In this document: piece after piece, positions 56,964-64,000 of the stretch
Position numbering within the stretch: the stretch's first letter is position 1
Layout of the letters: each line of letters opens with the position of its first letter
Source of the DNA: Nitrospira defluvii
GTDB taxonomy: Bacteria > Nitrospirota > Nitrospiria > Nitrospirales > Nitrospiraceae
Length of the DNA stretch: 64,000 bases
NCBI GenBank assembly: GCA_000196815.1
Contig: FP929003.1
Location: 806,001 to 870,000, forward strand
Direction of reading: 5' to 3'
The notes under the pieces: generated by a model
The model's database searches: none
The model's input: the letters and a program-made list of their open reading frames with translations, nothing else
What the model was told of the DNA's origin: nothing
Position numbers and translations under genes: made by a program

Positions 56964-58598
56964 GTGAAGATCCGTCGCCGTCCATTTGCGCTCAGTCTCG
57001 GTCTGGCTCTGTGGCTCCTCCTCAACGGGATTGCCCTGGCCTCCAGCAATGTGCCGCTGCACCATTGGAGTTATGACGCCATTGAGCGCTTGATCGGATT
57101 GGGCGTGATCGACCGCACGTTAATCGGCGCGAAGCCGTTCAGCCGCATGCAGGCGGCCCAGTATGTGGCGCGGGCGGTCGAGCGGGTCCGTGCGGATCAG
57201 GTCGAATTGGACGGTCGGGAGGCGATTGCCGAACCACTCCTGGAACGATTGCTCGCGGAGTTCCGTCCGGAACTCATTCGCCTAGGTACCGTCCGTGCGC
57301 GCCTCGACGATAAAACCGGCGCCTTGCGGTTCGGCGCCCGTGTCACGTCGGAGTTCGATGCCTCCTCGATCGGCGGTGGCCAAACCGTGCGGTTTCGAGA
57401 AAATCGAGGCGGAGAATACTCGGTGAACGGCGTTCAGAATCAAACCGATGTGCGTGCATGGGCGGAGTTGAGCGACTGGGCCGCGGTCATGGTGCAGCCG
57501 AAGTTCATCAGTAATCGCCATCTCTTGGGACTGGGTGCGACGAACAATAGCGAAAATTTCTACCTGCGTGAATTCAGTCTCAAATTGAGTTATGCCAATG
57601 TCGCGCTGGAGGTGGGGCGGGGGACGCAGTGGTGGGGGCCCGGCTATCACGGGTCGTTGCTGCTCACCGACCACGCGTTCCCGATGGAAATGATCAAGCT
57701 TGGAACGGAACGCCCGTTTCAATTGCCGGGATTTCTCAGCGGGCTCGGGGACTGGAAGGTCAATGCGTTTCTGGGGCGGTTGGAGGAGAATCGGGATTTC
57801 CCGCGCGCGAAACTGTTCGGGCTGCGGCTCAGTTACCTGCCGGCATCCTGGCTGGAGTTCGGACTCACCCGTCTGACGCAGTTCGGCGGCCGCGGGCGTG
57901 ACCAGTCATTTCCCGGAGTGGTGTTCGATGCCTATATCTCGGAGCCCAATCAAACCGGCAATCGGGATGTGAATGAGCAGGCAATGGCCGATTTCCGGCT
58001 CCGGATCCCGTCGATTCCCTATTTGATTCCGTTTCCGGCCGGGCTTCAGCTGTACGGCGAAGCCGGAACGGAGGACAAGTGGTCGCAACTTCCCGTTCCA
58101 AGCCGCACCGCCTTTCTGGGCGGGATCTACATCCCGCAGGTGTTCCAGGGCGATACGCTGGATTTGCGCATTGAGTATGCCGACACAGACTACGGCCGGC
58201 GCCGGCACCCCGAGTTACGGCAGGTTTGGTACAACAATTCGCCCTATATCAGCGGCATGCGGTACCGCGGATTTCCGCTCGGGCACCATATGGGAACCGA
58301 CGGGACCGACTTTTTTGTCCGCACCACGCGATATCTGACTGACACATTGCAGTTGGGCGCGAATTTTAACCTGCAGGAGCGGGACCGTGGGCAACCGGTG
58401 CATGAGAAGAAACGGGAGGCGGCTGTGGATCTCACCTGGTGGTGGTCGAACCGGACCCAGTTCACGGTGGGCTATACATTTCAGCGTCTTAAGAATCCCG
58501 GGCAGGTTTCTCAGATTACCCCGTTTGTCGAATCGTTCGCCGCCGGCGTCGAAGCCCAGAACCATTTGTTCTGGACTTCTCTAGCCATGCAGTTTTAG
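56964..58598 (+). CDS. Capsule assembly Wzi family outer-membrane protein
   Basis: A 544-residue protein of the Wzi group. GTG 56964 is taken as start because the signal peptide (KIRRRPFALSLGLALWLLLNG, cleavage near ALASS) follows directly; the frame upstream overlaps the end of the CapD-type gene. After HHWSYDAIERLIGLGVIDRT (an S-layer-homology-like stretch that may bind the cell wall or fold on the barrel), amphipathic strands build a barrel: FYLREFSLKLSYANVALEVG, GRGTQWWGPGYHGSLLLTDH and LEFGLTRLTQFGG. Wzi retains capsule at the surface in Escherichia coli. It is located just upstream of the export gene. Confidence 0.85.
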   Translation: MKIRRRPFALSLGLALWLLLNGIALASSNVPLHHWSYDAIERLIGLGVIDRTLIGAKPFSRMQAAQYVARAVERVRADQVELDGREAIAEPLLERLLAEFRPELIRLGTVRARLDDKTGALRFGARVTSEFDASSIGGGQTVRFRENRGGEYSVNGVQNQTDVRAWAELSDWAAVMVQPKFISNRHLLGLGATNNSENFYLREFSLKLSYANVALEVGRGTQWWGPGYHGSLLLTDHAFPMEMIKLGTERPFQLPGFLSGLGDWKVNAFLGRLEENRDFPRAKLFGLRLSYLPASWLEFGLTRLTQFGGRGRDQSFPGVVFDAYISEPNQTGNRDVNEQAMADFRLRIPSIPYLIPFPAGLQLYGEAGTEDKWSQLPVPSRTAFLGGIYIPQVFQGDTLDLRIEYADTDYGRRRHPELRQVWYNNSPYISGMRYRGFPLGHHMGTDGTDFFVRTTRYLTDTLQLGANFNLQERDRGQPVHEKKREAAVDLTWWWSNRTQFTVGYTFQRLKNPGQVSQITPFVESFAAGVEAQNHLFWTSLAMQF

Positions 58599-58698
58599 GC
58601 TACCGGGTTGGCTGCCCGGCTATCGCTTGGCCGGAGGACCGCTCGCGGTGTCGACAGTCTGTCGAGTCTCGGCCTCGTGCAGGAGGGATTAAGAAGTT

Positions 58699-61332
58699 AT
58701 GGTCGTGAGTATGATCCCCCATCACCGTGCCACTCTCCCTGCGCGCCAGGTTGCCCTCTCCCACGCCTTGATTTGGATGTTGGTGCTGTCCTTTATCCTG
58801 CCGCCGTCGCTATTGGCCCAGAATCTTCCGCCTCAAGCCGTGCCACCCGGCATGATGCAGCAAGCGGCGCCTGGTACTCCCGGTAGTCTGTTCACGCCCG
58901 GCGGATTTAACGCTCCCGGGGCCGGAGGCGGTTTCGGACAGGCCATTGTCACGAATCCCACCGCGTTGCAGCCGATTGTGCCGCCCCAAACTCCTTGTCC
59001 GATTCCTCTCTCCTCCGATCTCAGTTCGAAGGGAACGGTTCCCAACTTGAACGACTATTGGCCCGTCGAGCCGAGCAGCCTGTTGCCCAGTTCGATCGAG
59101 CAGCGGATGAAGCAGGAACAGGAAGAGCGCGACCGCCGGCAGGAAAAGCTGCAAGCCGAGAAGGAAAAATCGAGTATCGAATATCAGGTTCAGGTCGAAC
59201 GTGAGAAAAAAGGTGTCTCACAGTTGCCATTTGGGCAGGGAGTCGTTCCCAGTCTTCAACAGCCTGCCCCTCAAACTCAGGGCCAGCCGGGGAATCCGCC
59301 CGGAGGCCAACCGGGCGGGGTGCGTCCCTTGCCCGAAAAGAAGGTCTTCACCGCTGAATTGCTCCGTCAGCAGGACTTTAATGTCGAAGAGGCGTTCGCT
59401 GAGTTTTCCGTGTTGCACGGCGTGAAGAGCCGTGTGCGACAGTTCGGCTACGACTTTTTCGAAGCGCAGGCCAATACCTTTTCACCGATTCAGGATGTCC
59501 CGGTCGGGCCGGACTTCATCGTCGGGCCGCAAGACTCGATTGCCGTCCATATTTGGAATGTCCCCGACCCGAGCTTCAATCGCAGCTTCATCGTGCCGGT
59601 CGAGCGTGACGGCATGATGGTGATCCCGCAGGTCGGGGCCATTGCTGTCGGCGGCCAGACCTTCTCACAGGTCGAGCAGATCGTGCGGTCCAGACTGAGC
59701 AATCTCCTGAAGCGATTCGAGTTGCACGTGTCGATGGCACGGATCCGGACGATCAAAGTGTATGTCGTCGGCGAAGTCATCCGGCCGGGGGCCTACGAAA
59801 TCAGTGCGTTGGCCACCACGTCGAATGCGCTCTATGCTGCCTGCGGCCCGGCCCGTTCGGGGTCGTTGCGCCAGGTCAAGGTGATGCGCGAGGGGAAGAC
59901 CGTCGCGGAATTGGATCTGTATGATTTTCTGCTGCGGGGAGACCGGCGTTTCGATCAGCGCTTACAGTCAGGAGACGTCGTGTTGGTTCCGCCGCTCGGT
60001 CCGGTGGTGGCGGTCAGCGGATCGATCAAGCGCCCGGCGATCTACGAAGTGAAGCCCGGGGTGCGCTTGACGGAACTCCTGACTCTCGCCGGAGGTCTCA
60101 CGCCGCTTTCCGACCGACAACGGTGCCATCTGTTCCGGCTTGATCCTGAACGTGGTCGGATTATGGTGGATGTGGATCTGGTCGGCGCGCTGGCGTCTCA
60201 GGGGCATGAAAAAAGCCGGCCCGGTGTGGCAGGAGGCGATCCGGTTTTGCTCGATGGGGACTATGTGCGCATCGGCATTCTCCCGACGCAGATCACCAAT
60301 GTGGTGAGTCTTGTCGGGGCGGTGAAAAGCCCGGGCCCGTATGAATATCGCCCCGGCATGAAGGTGAAGGATCTCTTGCTCCACGAGCAGCTCACGATGG
60401 ATGCCTATGCCGATCGTGCCGAAATCGTGAGGACCGATCCGGTCACCTATCAAACCAAAGTCATTCAATTCAGCCCCCGGGCATTGCTGGAAGGGAACGA
60501 GGCCGACAATCACGTGCTTCAACGGCTGGACCAGGTAGTGGTGGCCAGCCAACATCGGCCCCCGAATCTGGTGCTGGTTGAGGGGGAGCTGAAGAGACCG
60601 GGGTACTTCACGATTGAAATGGGTGAGCGCCTCAGCTCGGTCTTGAAGCGAGCCGGCGGGGTGACCCAGAACGCGTTTCCCGCGGGGCTGGTGTTGTCGC
60701 GGGAATCCGTCAAGCTGCGGCAACAGGCCGAGCTGGAGCGATTTGTGGCGTCAGAACGTCAACGGTTGACGGCGCAGGCGGCGGGAGGAGCGGCAGGCGC
60801 CTCCGGACTGAGCACAGCCGCAGTGTTATCCACTGGCGGAGGATTGGCCGAGCAACAGGTGTTGTCATTGCGTCTCCAGCAATTGGAAGCGATCACTTCC
60901 CGCCTGGAATTGGGGCGTGTGGTCATTCGAATGGACTCCATCGAGCAACTCGAAGGCACTGAAGACGATATCATCCTGGAGGCGCGGGATCGGATTTTGA
61001 TGCCGACCCCGTCGCAAACGGTCAGTATCATCGGGTCGGTGAAGAATCCCAGTACGGTGGTGTATCGGCCGAGCCTGGGATTGGAAGACTACCTGCGTCA
61101 GGCCGGCGGACTGACCGAGGATGCGAATAAGAAAGAGATGTATGTGATGCGGGCCAACGGAACCACCGACTCCGCCTACCTGGCTGTGAAGGAATTGCGC
61201 TCCGGAGATACGATCGTGGTGCCTCAAAAGATCGAGGCCCGGACACCACAACTGGCCTTGTGGCAGACCGTGGCCAGTATTATCGGCAGCGTGGCCCTCA
61301 CGGCCGCCGGTATCGCCGTTGTCGGTCGATAA
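58699..61332 (+). CDS. Wza-like polysaccharide export protein with five SLBB units
   Basis: An 877-residue exported protein. Signal region about 1-41 (LIWMLVLSFILPPSLLAQN); a proline/glutamine-rich region with a charged coiled-coil-like stretch (MKQEQEERDRRQEKLQAEKE); a Poly_export domain from about 265 (DFIVGPQDSIAVHIWNVPDP). Five SLBB-type beta-grasp units follow, recognised by VYVVGEVIRPGAYEI, VAVSGSIKRPAIYEV, VSLVGAVKSPGPYEY, VLVEGELKRPGYFTI and VSIIGSVKNPSTVVY. A hydrophobic helix (LWQTVASIIGSVALTAAGIAV) ends the protein. Wza forms the outer-membrane channel and has three or fewer such units, so this is a long variant. No lipobox cysteine is seen. AGGAGGG lies upstream of the ATG. Confidence 0.92.
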   Translation: MVVSMIPHHRATLPARQVALSHALIWMLVLSFILPPSLLAQNLPPQAVPPGMMQQAAPGTPGSLFTPGGFNAPGAGGGFGQAIVTNPTALQPIVPPQTPCPIPLSSDLSSKGTVPNLNDYWPVEPSSLLPSSIEQRMKQEQEERDRRQEKLQAEKEKSSIEYQVQVEREKKGVSQLPFGQGVVPSLQQPAPQTQGQPGNPPGGQPGGVRPLPEKKVFTAELLRQQDFNVEEAFAEFSVLHGVKSRVRQFGYDFFEAQANTFSPIQDVPVGPDFIVGPQDSIAVHIWNVPDPSFNRSFIVPVERDGMMVIPQVGAIAVGGQTFSQVEQIVRSRLSNLLKRFELHVSMARIRTIKVYVVGEVIRPGAYEISALATTSNALYAACGPARSGSLRQVKVMREGKTVAELDLYDFLLRGDRRFDQRLQSGDVVLVPPLGPVVAVSGSIKRPAIYEVKPGVRLTELLTLAGGLTPLSDRQRCHLFRLDPERGRIMVDVDLVGALASQGHEKSRPGVAGGDPVLLDGDYVRIGILPTQITNVVSLVGAVKSPGPYEYRPGMKVKDLLLHEQLTMDAYADRAEIVRTDPVTYQTKVIQFSPRALLEGNEADNHVLQRLDQVVVASQHRPPNLVLVEGELKRPGYFTIEMGERLSSVLKRAGGVTQNAFPAGLVLSRESVKLRQQAELERFVASERQRLTAQAAGGAAGASGLSTAAVLSTGGGLAEQQVLSLRLQQLEAITSRLELGRVVIRMDSIEQLEGTEDDIILEARDRILMPTPSQTVSIIGSVKNPSTVVYRPSLGLEDYLRQAGGLTEDANKKEMYVMRANGTTDSAYLAVKELRSGDTIVVPQKIEARTPQLALWQTVASIIGSVALTAAGIAVVGR

Positions 61333-61350
61333 GCGGGATGTGAGCACATC

Positions 61351-62577
61351 ATGAGTCGGTTGTTGGATACTCCTCAGGTGGTCATGACTCCTTCGCGCGG
61401 TCACGGGGCGAACCTATTGAGCCGCGACGGGATGGTGCCGCAGGATCTCTTGTCGGTGGTCTCGCGGCGCCGTGGGCTGGTGGCCACGGTCCTAATGGTC
61501 TCGCTGCTGGGCGCCTTCGCCGTCAGTGCCTTCGTTCTCCCGAAAGCGTATGAGTCGACCGCGACCCTGCTGCCGCAGCTGGACTCGAAGGAAGGCGGGA
61601 GTCTGGCGGCCCTATTGGCGACCACCGGAGCCGCCGGCATGGCCCAGAATCTCGGGGTGGGGATGCCCAGCATGCCGACGACGCCTACCGACGTCTTTGT
61701 GGCAATCCTCAAGTCGCGGGTGATGGCGGACGAGGTGATTGCCAGGTTCGGCCTGATGGCGGTGTACAACGAGCGGACGATGCACGATACCCGTGTCGAA
61801 CTGGCAGAGCGGGTCCGGGTCAGCGTCTCCAAAGAAAAAGTCATCAAGGTGACGGTGGAAGATGCGGATCCTCAGCGGGCTGCCGAGATCGCAGCCTTTT
61901 TCGTGAGCAGTCTGGATCGTCTGAACCGCACATTGAATGTCAGCAAGGCGAGCTATAATCGCGCGTTCATCGAGCGGCGTCTGGCGGAGACGCAAACAGG
62001 ACTGGTGAAAACCGAGGAGGCCTTGCGGGACTTTCAGCGAAATAATAAAGCGGTGGCCGTCGAGGCGCAGTCCAAGGCCATGATCGAGGCTGCAGCCATG
62101 ATCCAGGGGCAGATCACCGGCTACGAAGTGCAGCTGCAGGTGATGAGTGCGTACCTTTCTCCGGACAATCCCGATCTCTCGCGGGTCCGTTCCAGCATCG
62201 AAGAGTTGAAGAAGCAGCTGGCCTTGCTGGAGTTCGGGAAAGGCTCGAAGGGCGCCTCGCCGGGAGACCGCCTGCATCCGGCCATGGTGACGGTGCCGGA
62301 TCTGGCCCTGCAATACGGGCGATTGTTCCGTGAGTTGAAGGTACAGGAGACGCTCTATGCGTTGCTTACCTCGCAATATGAGCAGGCGAAAATTACCGAA
62401 GCTCGTGATACGCCCACGGTTCAGGTGCTGGACCCGCCTGTCCCCGCCGACAAGCAGATCAAGCCGCGGGTCGTCTTCAATACGGCCGTGGCCGGTCTGT
62501 TGGGGGCGTGTCTTGCGATCATCCTGGCCTATGGGCTGGAGGCGCGCGCCGGAAGAACTGCCGGTCTGCCCGGTTGA
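61351..62577 (+). CDS. Wzz/GumC-type chain-length determinant protein
   Basis: A 408-residue polysaccharide copolymerase. Two transmembrane helices (about residues 45-68 and 378-398) flank a periplasmic domain with PKAYESTATLLPQLD near the first helix, coiled-coil sequence (about 190-330; LAETQTGLVKTEEALRDFQR, IEELKKQLALLE) and the proline-rich VQVLDPPVPADKQIKPRVVF before the second helix, as in Wzz. There is no cytoplasmic tyrosine-kinase domain. It controls chain length and couples to the exporter encoded 18 bases upstream. It ends the polysaccharide cluster. Confidence 0.92.
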   Translation: MSRLLDTPQVVMTPSRGHGANLLSRDGMVPQDLLSVVSRRRGLVATVLMVSLLGAFAVSAFVLPKAYESTATLLPQLDSKEGGSLAALLATTGAAGMAQNLGVGMPSMPTTPTDVFVAILKSRVMADEVIARFGLMAVYNERTMHDTRVELAERVRVSVSKEKVIKVTVEDADPQRAAEIAAFFVSSLDRLNRTLNVSKASYNRAFIERRLAETQTGLVKTEEALRDFQRNNKAVAVEAQSKAMIEAAAMIQGQITGYEVQLQVMSAYLSPDNPDLSRVRSSIEELKKQLALLEFGKGSKGASPGDRLHPAMVTVPDLALQYGRLFRELKVQETLYALLTSQYEQAKITEARDTPTVQVLDPPVPADKQIKPRVVFNTAVAGLLGACLAIILAYGLEARAGRTAGLPG

Positions 62578-62695
62578 TCCCGCCGAAATTGACGATTTTT
62601 CAATCGCAATGGTAGAATCCGCGCGGTTTGTCTGCTAGAAGGCCGGCAGTCTCAGTCGTACGGTACATTCACATTCACCAGAATAGGAGAGAGGG

Positions 62696-63712
62696 ATGGC
62701 TGTTCCAGTCTCCCAGATGTATACAGTGACCAAGTACGTGTTGACCCAGAAACTCCGGGGGGTCAAACGGTATCCGCTCGTGCTCATGCTCGAGCCCCTG
62801 TTTCGTTGCAACCTCGCCTGCGCGGGGTGCGGCAAGATTCAATATCCTGATCATGTCCTGGATAAGCGGTTGACCCCGGCGCAATGTTGGGCTGCGGCCG
62901 ACGAATGCGCCGCGCCCATCATCAGTATTCCGGGCGGTGAACCGTTGATCCATCCCGAGATGCCCGAGATCGTGCGCGGGCTCGTGGAGCGTCAGAAATA
63001 CGTCTATCTGTGCACGAATGCGATTTTGATGGAACGGAAGCTCGATGAGTATCCCGCGTCGAAATTTCTGACGTTCAGTGTGCACATGGACGGCCTGCGG
63101 GACGAACACGACCTGGCGGTCTGCCGGGACGGGGTCTACGATGTGGCGGTGAAGGCGATCAAGGCGGCGCTCAAGCGGGGGCATCGTGTCACGACCAACA
63201 CGACGTTGTTCGACGACGCAAATCCCGAACGTGTCCGGAAGTTTTTCGATGAAATGATGGGGCTGGGCGTCGAAGGGATGATGATCTCACCCGGATATAG
63301 CTATCAGAAGGCCCCGGATCAACAACATTTTCTCAAGCGCAGTCGCACCACGGAATTGTTCTCCAAGATTCTGGGCAATCGGAAGCGCGGGTGGCAGTTT
63401 AACCAGTCGCCGCTGTTCCTGGAGTTCCTGATGGGCAAGCGCGAGTATCAATGCACCCCCTGGGGGAACCCCACGTACAACGTCTTCGGCTGGCAGCGCC
63501 CCTGTTATTTGCTGCAGGAGGGCTATGCGTCGAGCTTCCGGGAGTTGATGGAACAGACGAACTGGGATTCCTATGGCACCGGGCGCAACGAGAAGTGCGC
63601 GGATTGCATGGTCCATTGCGGGTACGAGGCTTCGGCGGTGGAAGATACGTTCGGGTCGTTCTCCGGCTTTGCCAAGACCGTGAAGATCACCCTGTTGCCG
63701 AATGCGCGCTAG
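62696..63712 (+). CDS. hpnH: Adenosyl-hopene transferase HpnH
   Basis: A 338-residue radical SAM enzyme that adds the 5'-deoxyadenosyl group to hopene, making adenosylhopane, the first step in extended (C35) hopanoids. The cluster motif CNLACAGC gives cysteines 38, 42 and 45. Family features: the N terminus AVPVSQMYTVTKYVLTQKLR, IPGGEPLIHPEMPEIVRGLV, TFSVHMDGLRDEHD and MMISPGYSYQKAPDQQHFL. The C-terminal region has further cysteines (RPCYLLQEGY, CADCMVHCGYEASA) as in HpnH. AGGAGAGAGG precedes the ATG. It is separated from shc and hpnG by 34 kb and lies next to the polysaccharide export genes. Confidence 0.96.
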   Translation: MAVPVSQMYTVTKYVLTQKLRGVKRYPLVLMLEPLFRCNLACAGCGKIQYPDHVLDKRLTPAQCWAAADECAAPIISIPGGEPLIHPEMPEIVRGLVERQKYVYLCTNAILMERKLDEYPASKFLTFSVHMDGLRDEHDLAVCRDGVYDVAVKAIKAALKRGHRVTTNTTLFDDANPERVRKFFDEMMGLGVEGMMISPGYSYQKAPDQQHFLKRSRTTELFSKILGNRKRGWQFNQSPLFLEFLMGKREYQCTPWGNPTYNVFGWQRPCYLLQEGYASSFRELMEQTNWDSYGTGRNEKCADCMVHCGYEASAVEDTFGSFSGFAKTVKITLLPNAR

Positions 63713-63744
63713 CCGGAGCGAAGACGATCGTGATTCCTGCAGCT

Positions 63745-63783
63745 GTGAAGCGGTTCGGTCGCTGAGCCGGCCGAACGCTTCAC
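63745..63783 (+). terminator. Hairpin after hpnH
   Basis: GTGAAGC-GTTCGG arms pair with CCGAAC-GCTTCAC, with one bulged G and a 12-base loop, 32 bases after the hpnH stop. No T tract follows, so termination is uncertain. Confidence 0.4.
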
Positions 63784-63813
63784 GCATCACCCTCTAGACG
63801 ATACGAGATACCT

Positions 63814-64000
63814 ATGACCGACGCGAAATACCATGCGCCGGAGACCGGCAGCCTTGAAGGCCGGGTCTTTCGGCCGGCCTCCCTTACGGAACTGGCGGAG
63901 GCGATCGAGCTGGCATTTGATTACCGTGGCGATATCACCGTGGAATTGAAGTCGGGTGGGCAGGTGACGGGATATCTCTTCAATCGCACCGCGACGGGTG
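63814..64000 (+). CDS. Hypothetical protein, 3' truncated by window edge
   Basis: The frame opens with ATG 63814 and is still open at the last base (62 codons visible). The product begins TDAKYHAPETGSLEGRVFRP and continues with ELAEAIELAFDYRGDITVEL then KSGGQVTGYLFNRTATG. The short beta-strand-like pattern around VTVELKSGGQVTGYLFN recalls small SH3/Sm-like folds that bind ligands, but this is only an impression. It follows hpnH in the same direction after a hairpin. Codon use matches the neighbours, which supports it being real. No family was recognised. Confidence 0.65.
   Translation, partial: MTDAKYHAPETGSLEGRVFRPASLTELAEAIELAFDYRGDITVELKSGGQVTGYLFNRTATG

Overview
The window reads as chromosomal DNA of a GC-rich, Gram-negative, diderm bacterium, most probably a Nitrospira (phylum Nitrospirota). 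The reasons are the combination of a system II (ResB/CcsA/TlpA/CcdA) cytochrome c maturation operon, a complete-looking hopanoid start (squalene-hopene cyclase, HpnG, HpnH), MEP-pathway isoprenoid genes, sucCD beside a fumarate reductase/succinate dehydrogenase flavoprotein, and the general protein sequence style. The genus is an inference; no rRNA is present to settle it.

Layout. 1-3.3 kb: TCA or reverse-TCA genes (end of an frdA/sdhA-like gene, sucC, sucD) closed by a strong terminator. 3.6-8.1 kb: an unassigned B12-binding radical SAM enzyme, then ahcY and metK on the minus strand (the SAM cycle). 8.5-12.9 kb: the cytochrome c maturation operon resB-ccsA-tlpA-tlpA-ccdA. 13-21.9 kb: a geranylgeranyl-reductase-type flavoprotein, bamD, a FabH-type ketoacyl synthase, a phosphate module (DUF47 protein, Pit transporter, PhoR-type kinase, PhoB-type regulator), and ispH. 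22-25.7 kb: smc. 25.9-37.4 kb: shc, hpnG, an Mla-type lipid transport set (mlaE, mlaF, mlaD, mlaC), a POTRA-less Omp85-type barrel and a second outer-membrane protein, then dxs and ispG. 37.5-40.1 kb: tRNA-Cys, a KefB/C-type antiporter, and a degraded copy of the tRNA 3' half, which looks like an old att-type duplication. 40.2-44 kb: a frameshifted small gene and two outer-membrane proteins, one of them internally duplicated. 44-62.6 kb: a surface polysaccharide cluster (flippase, SGNH hydrolase-like protein, glycosyltransferases, carbamoyltransferase, putative polymerase, methyltransferase, sugar aminotransferase, priming sugar transferase, CapD-type dehydratase, Wzi, a Wza-like exporter with five SLBB units, Wzz). 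62.7 kb to the end: hpnH and the start of an unknown gene.

How it fits together. Much of the window concerns the cell envelope. IspH, IspG and Dxs supply C5 isoprenoid units; Shc cyclises squalene; HpnH and HpnG extend and process the hopanoid side chain; the Mla-type transporter lies directly after hpnG and is a natural candidate to move lipid, possibly hopanoid, between the membranes. HpnH uses SAM, which metK makes, although those genes are distant from each other. The polysaccharide cluster builds and exports a decorated surface glycan. Its first part (about 44.1-49.7 kb) is visibly more A/T-rich than the rest and was probably acquired separately.

No CRISPR array, transposase, integrase or phage gene was seen. 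Both window ends cut a gene.
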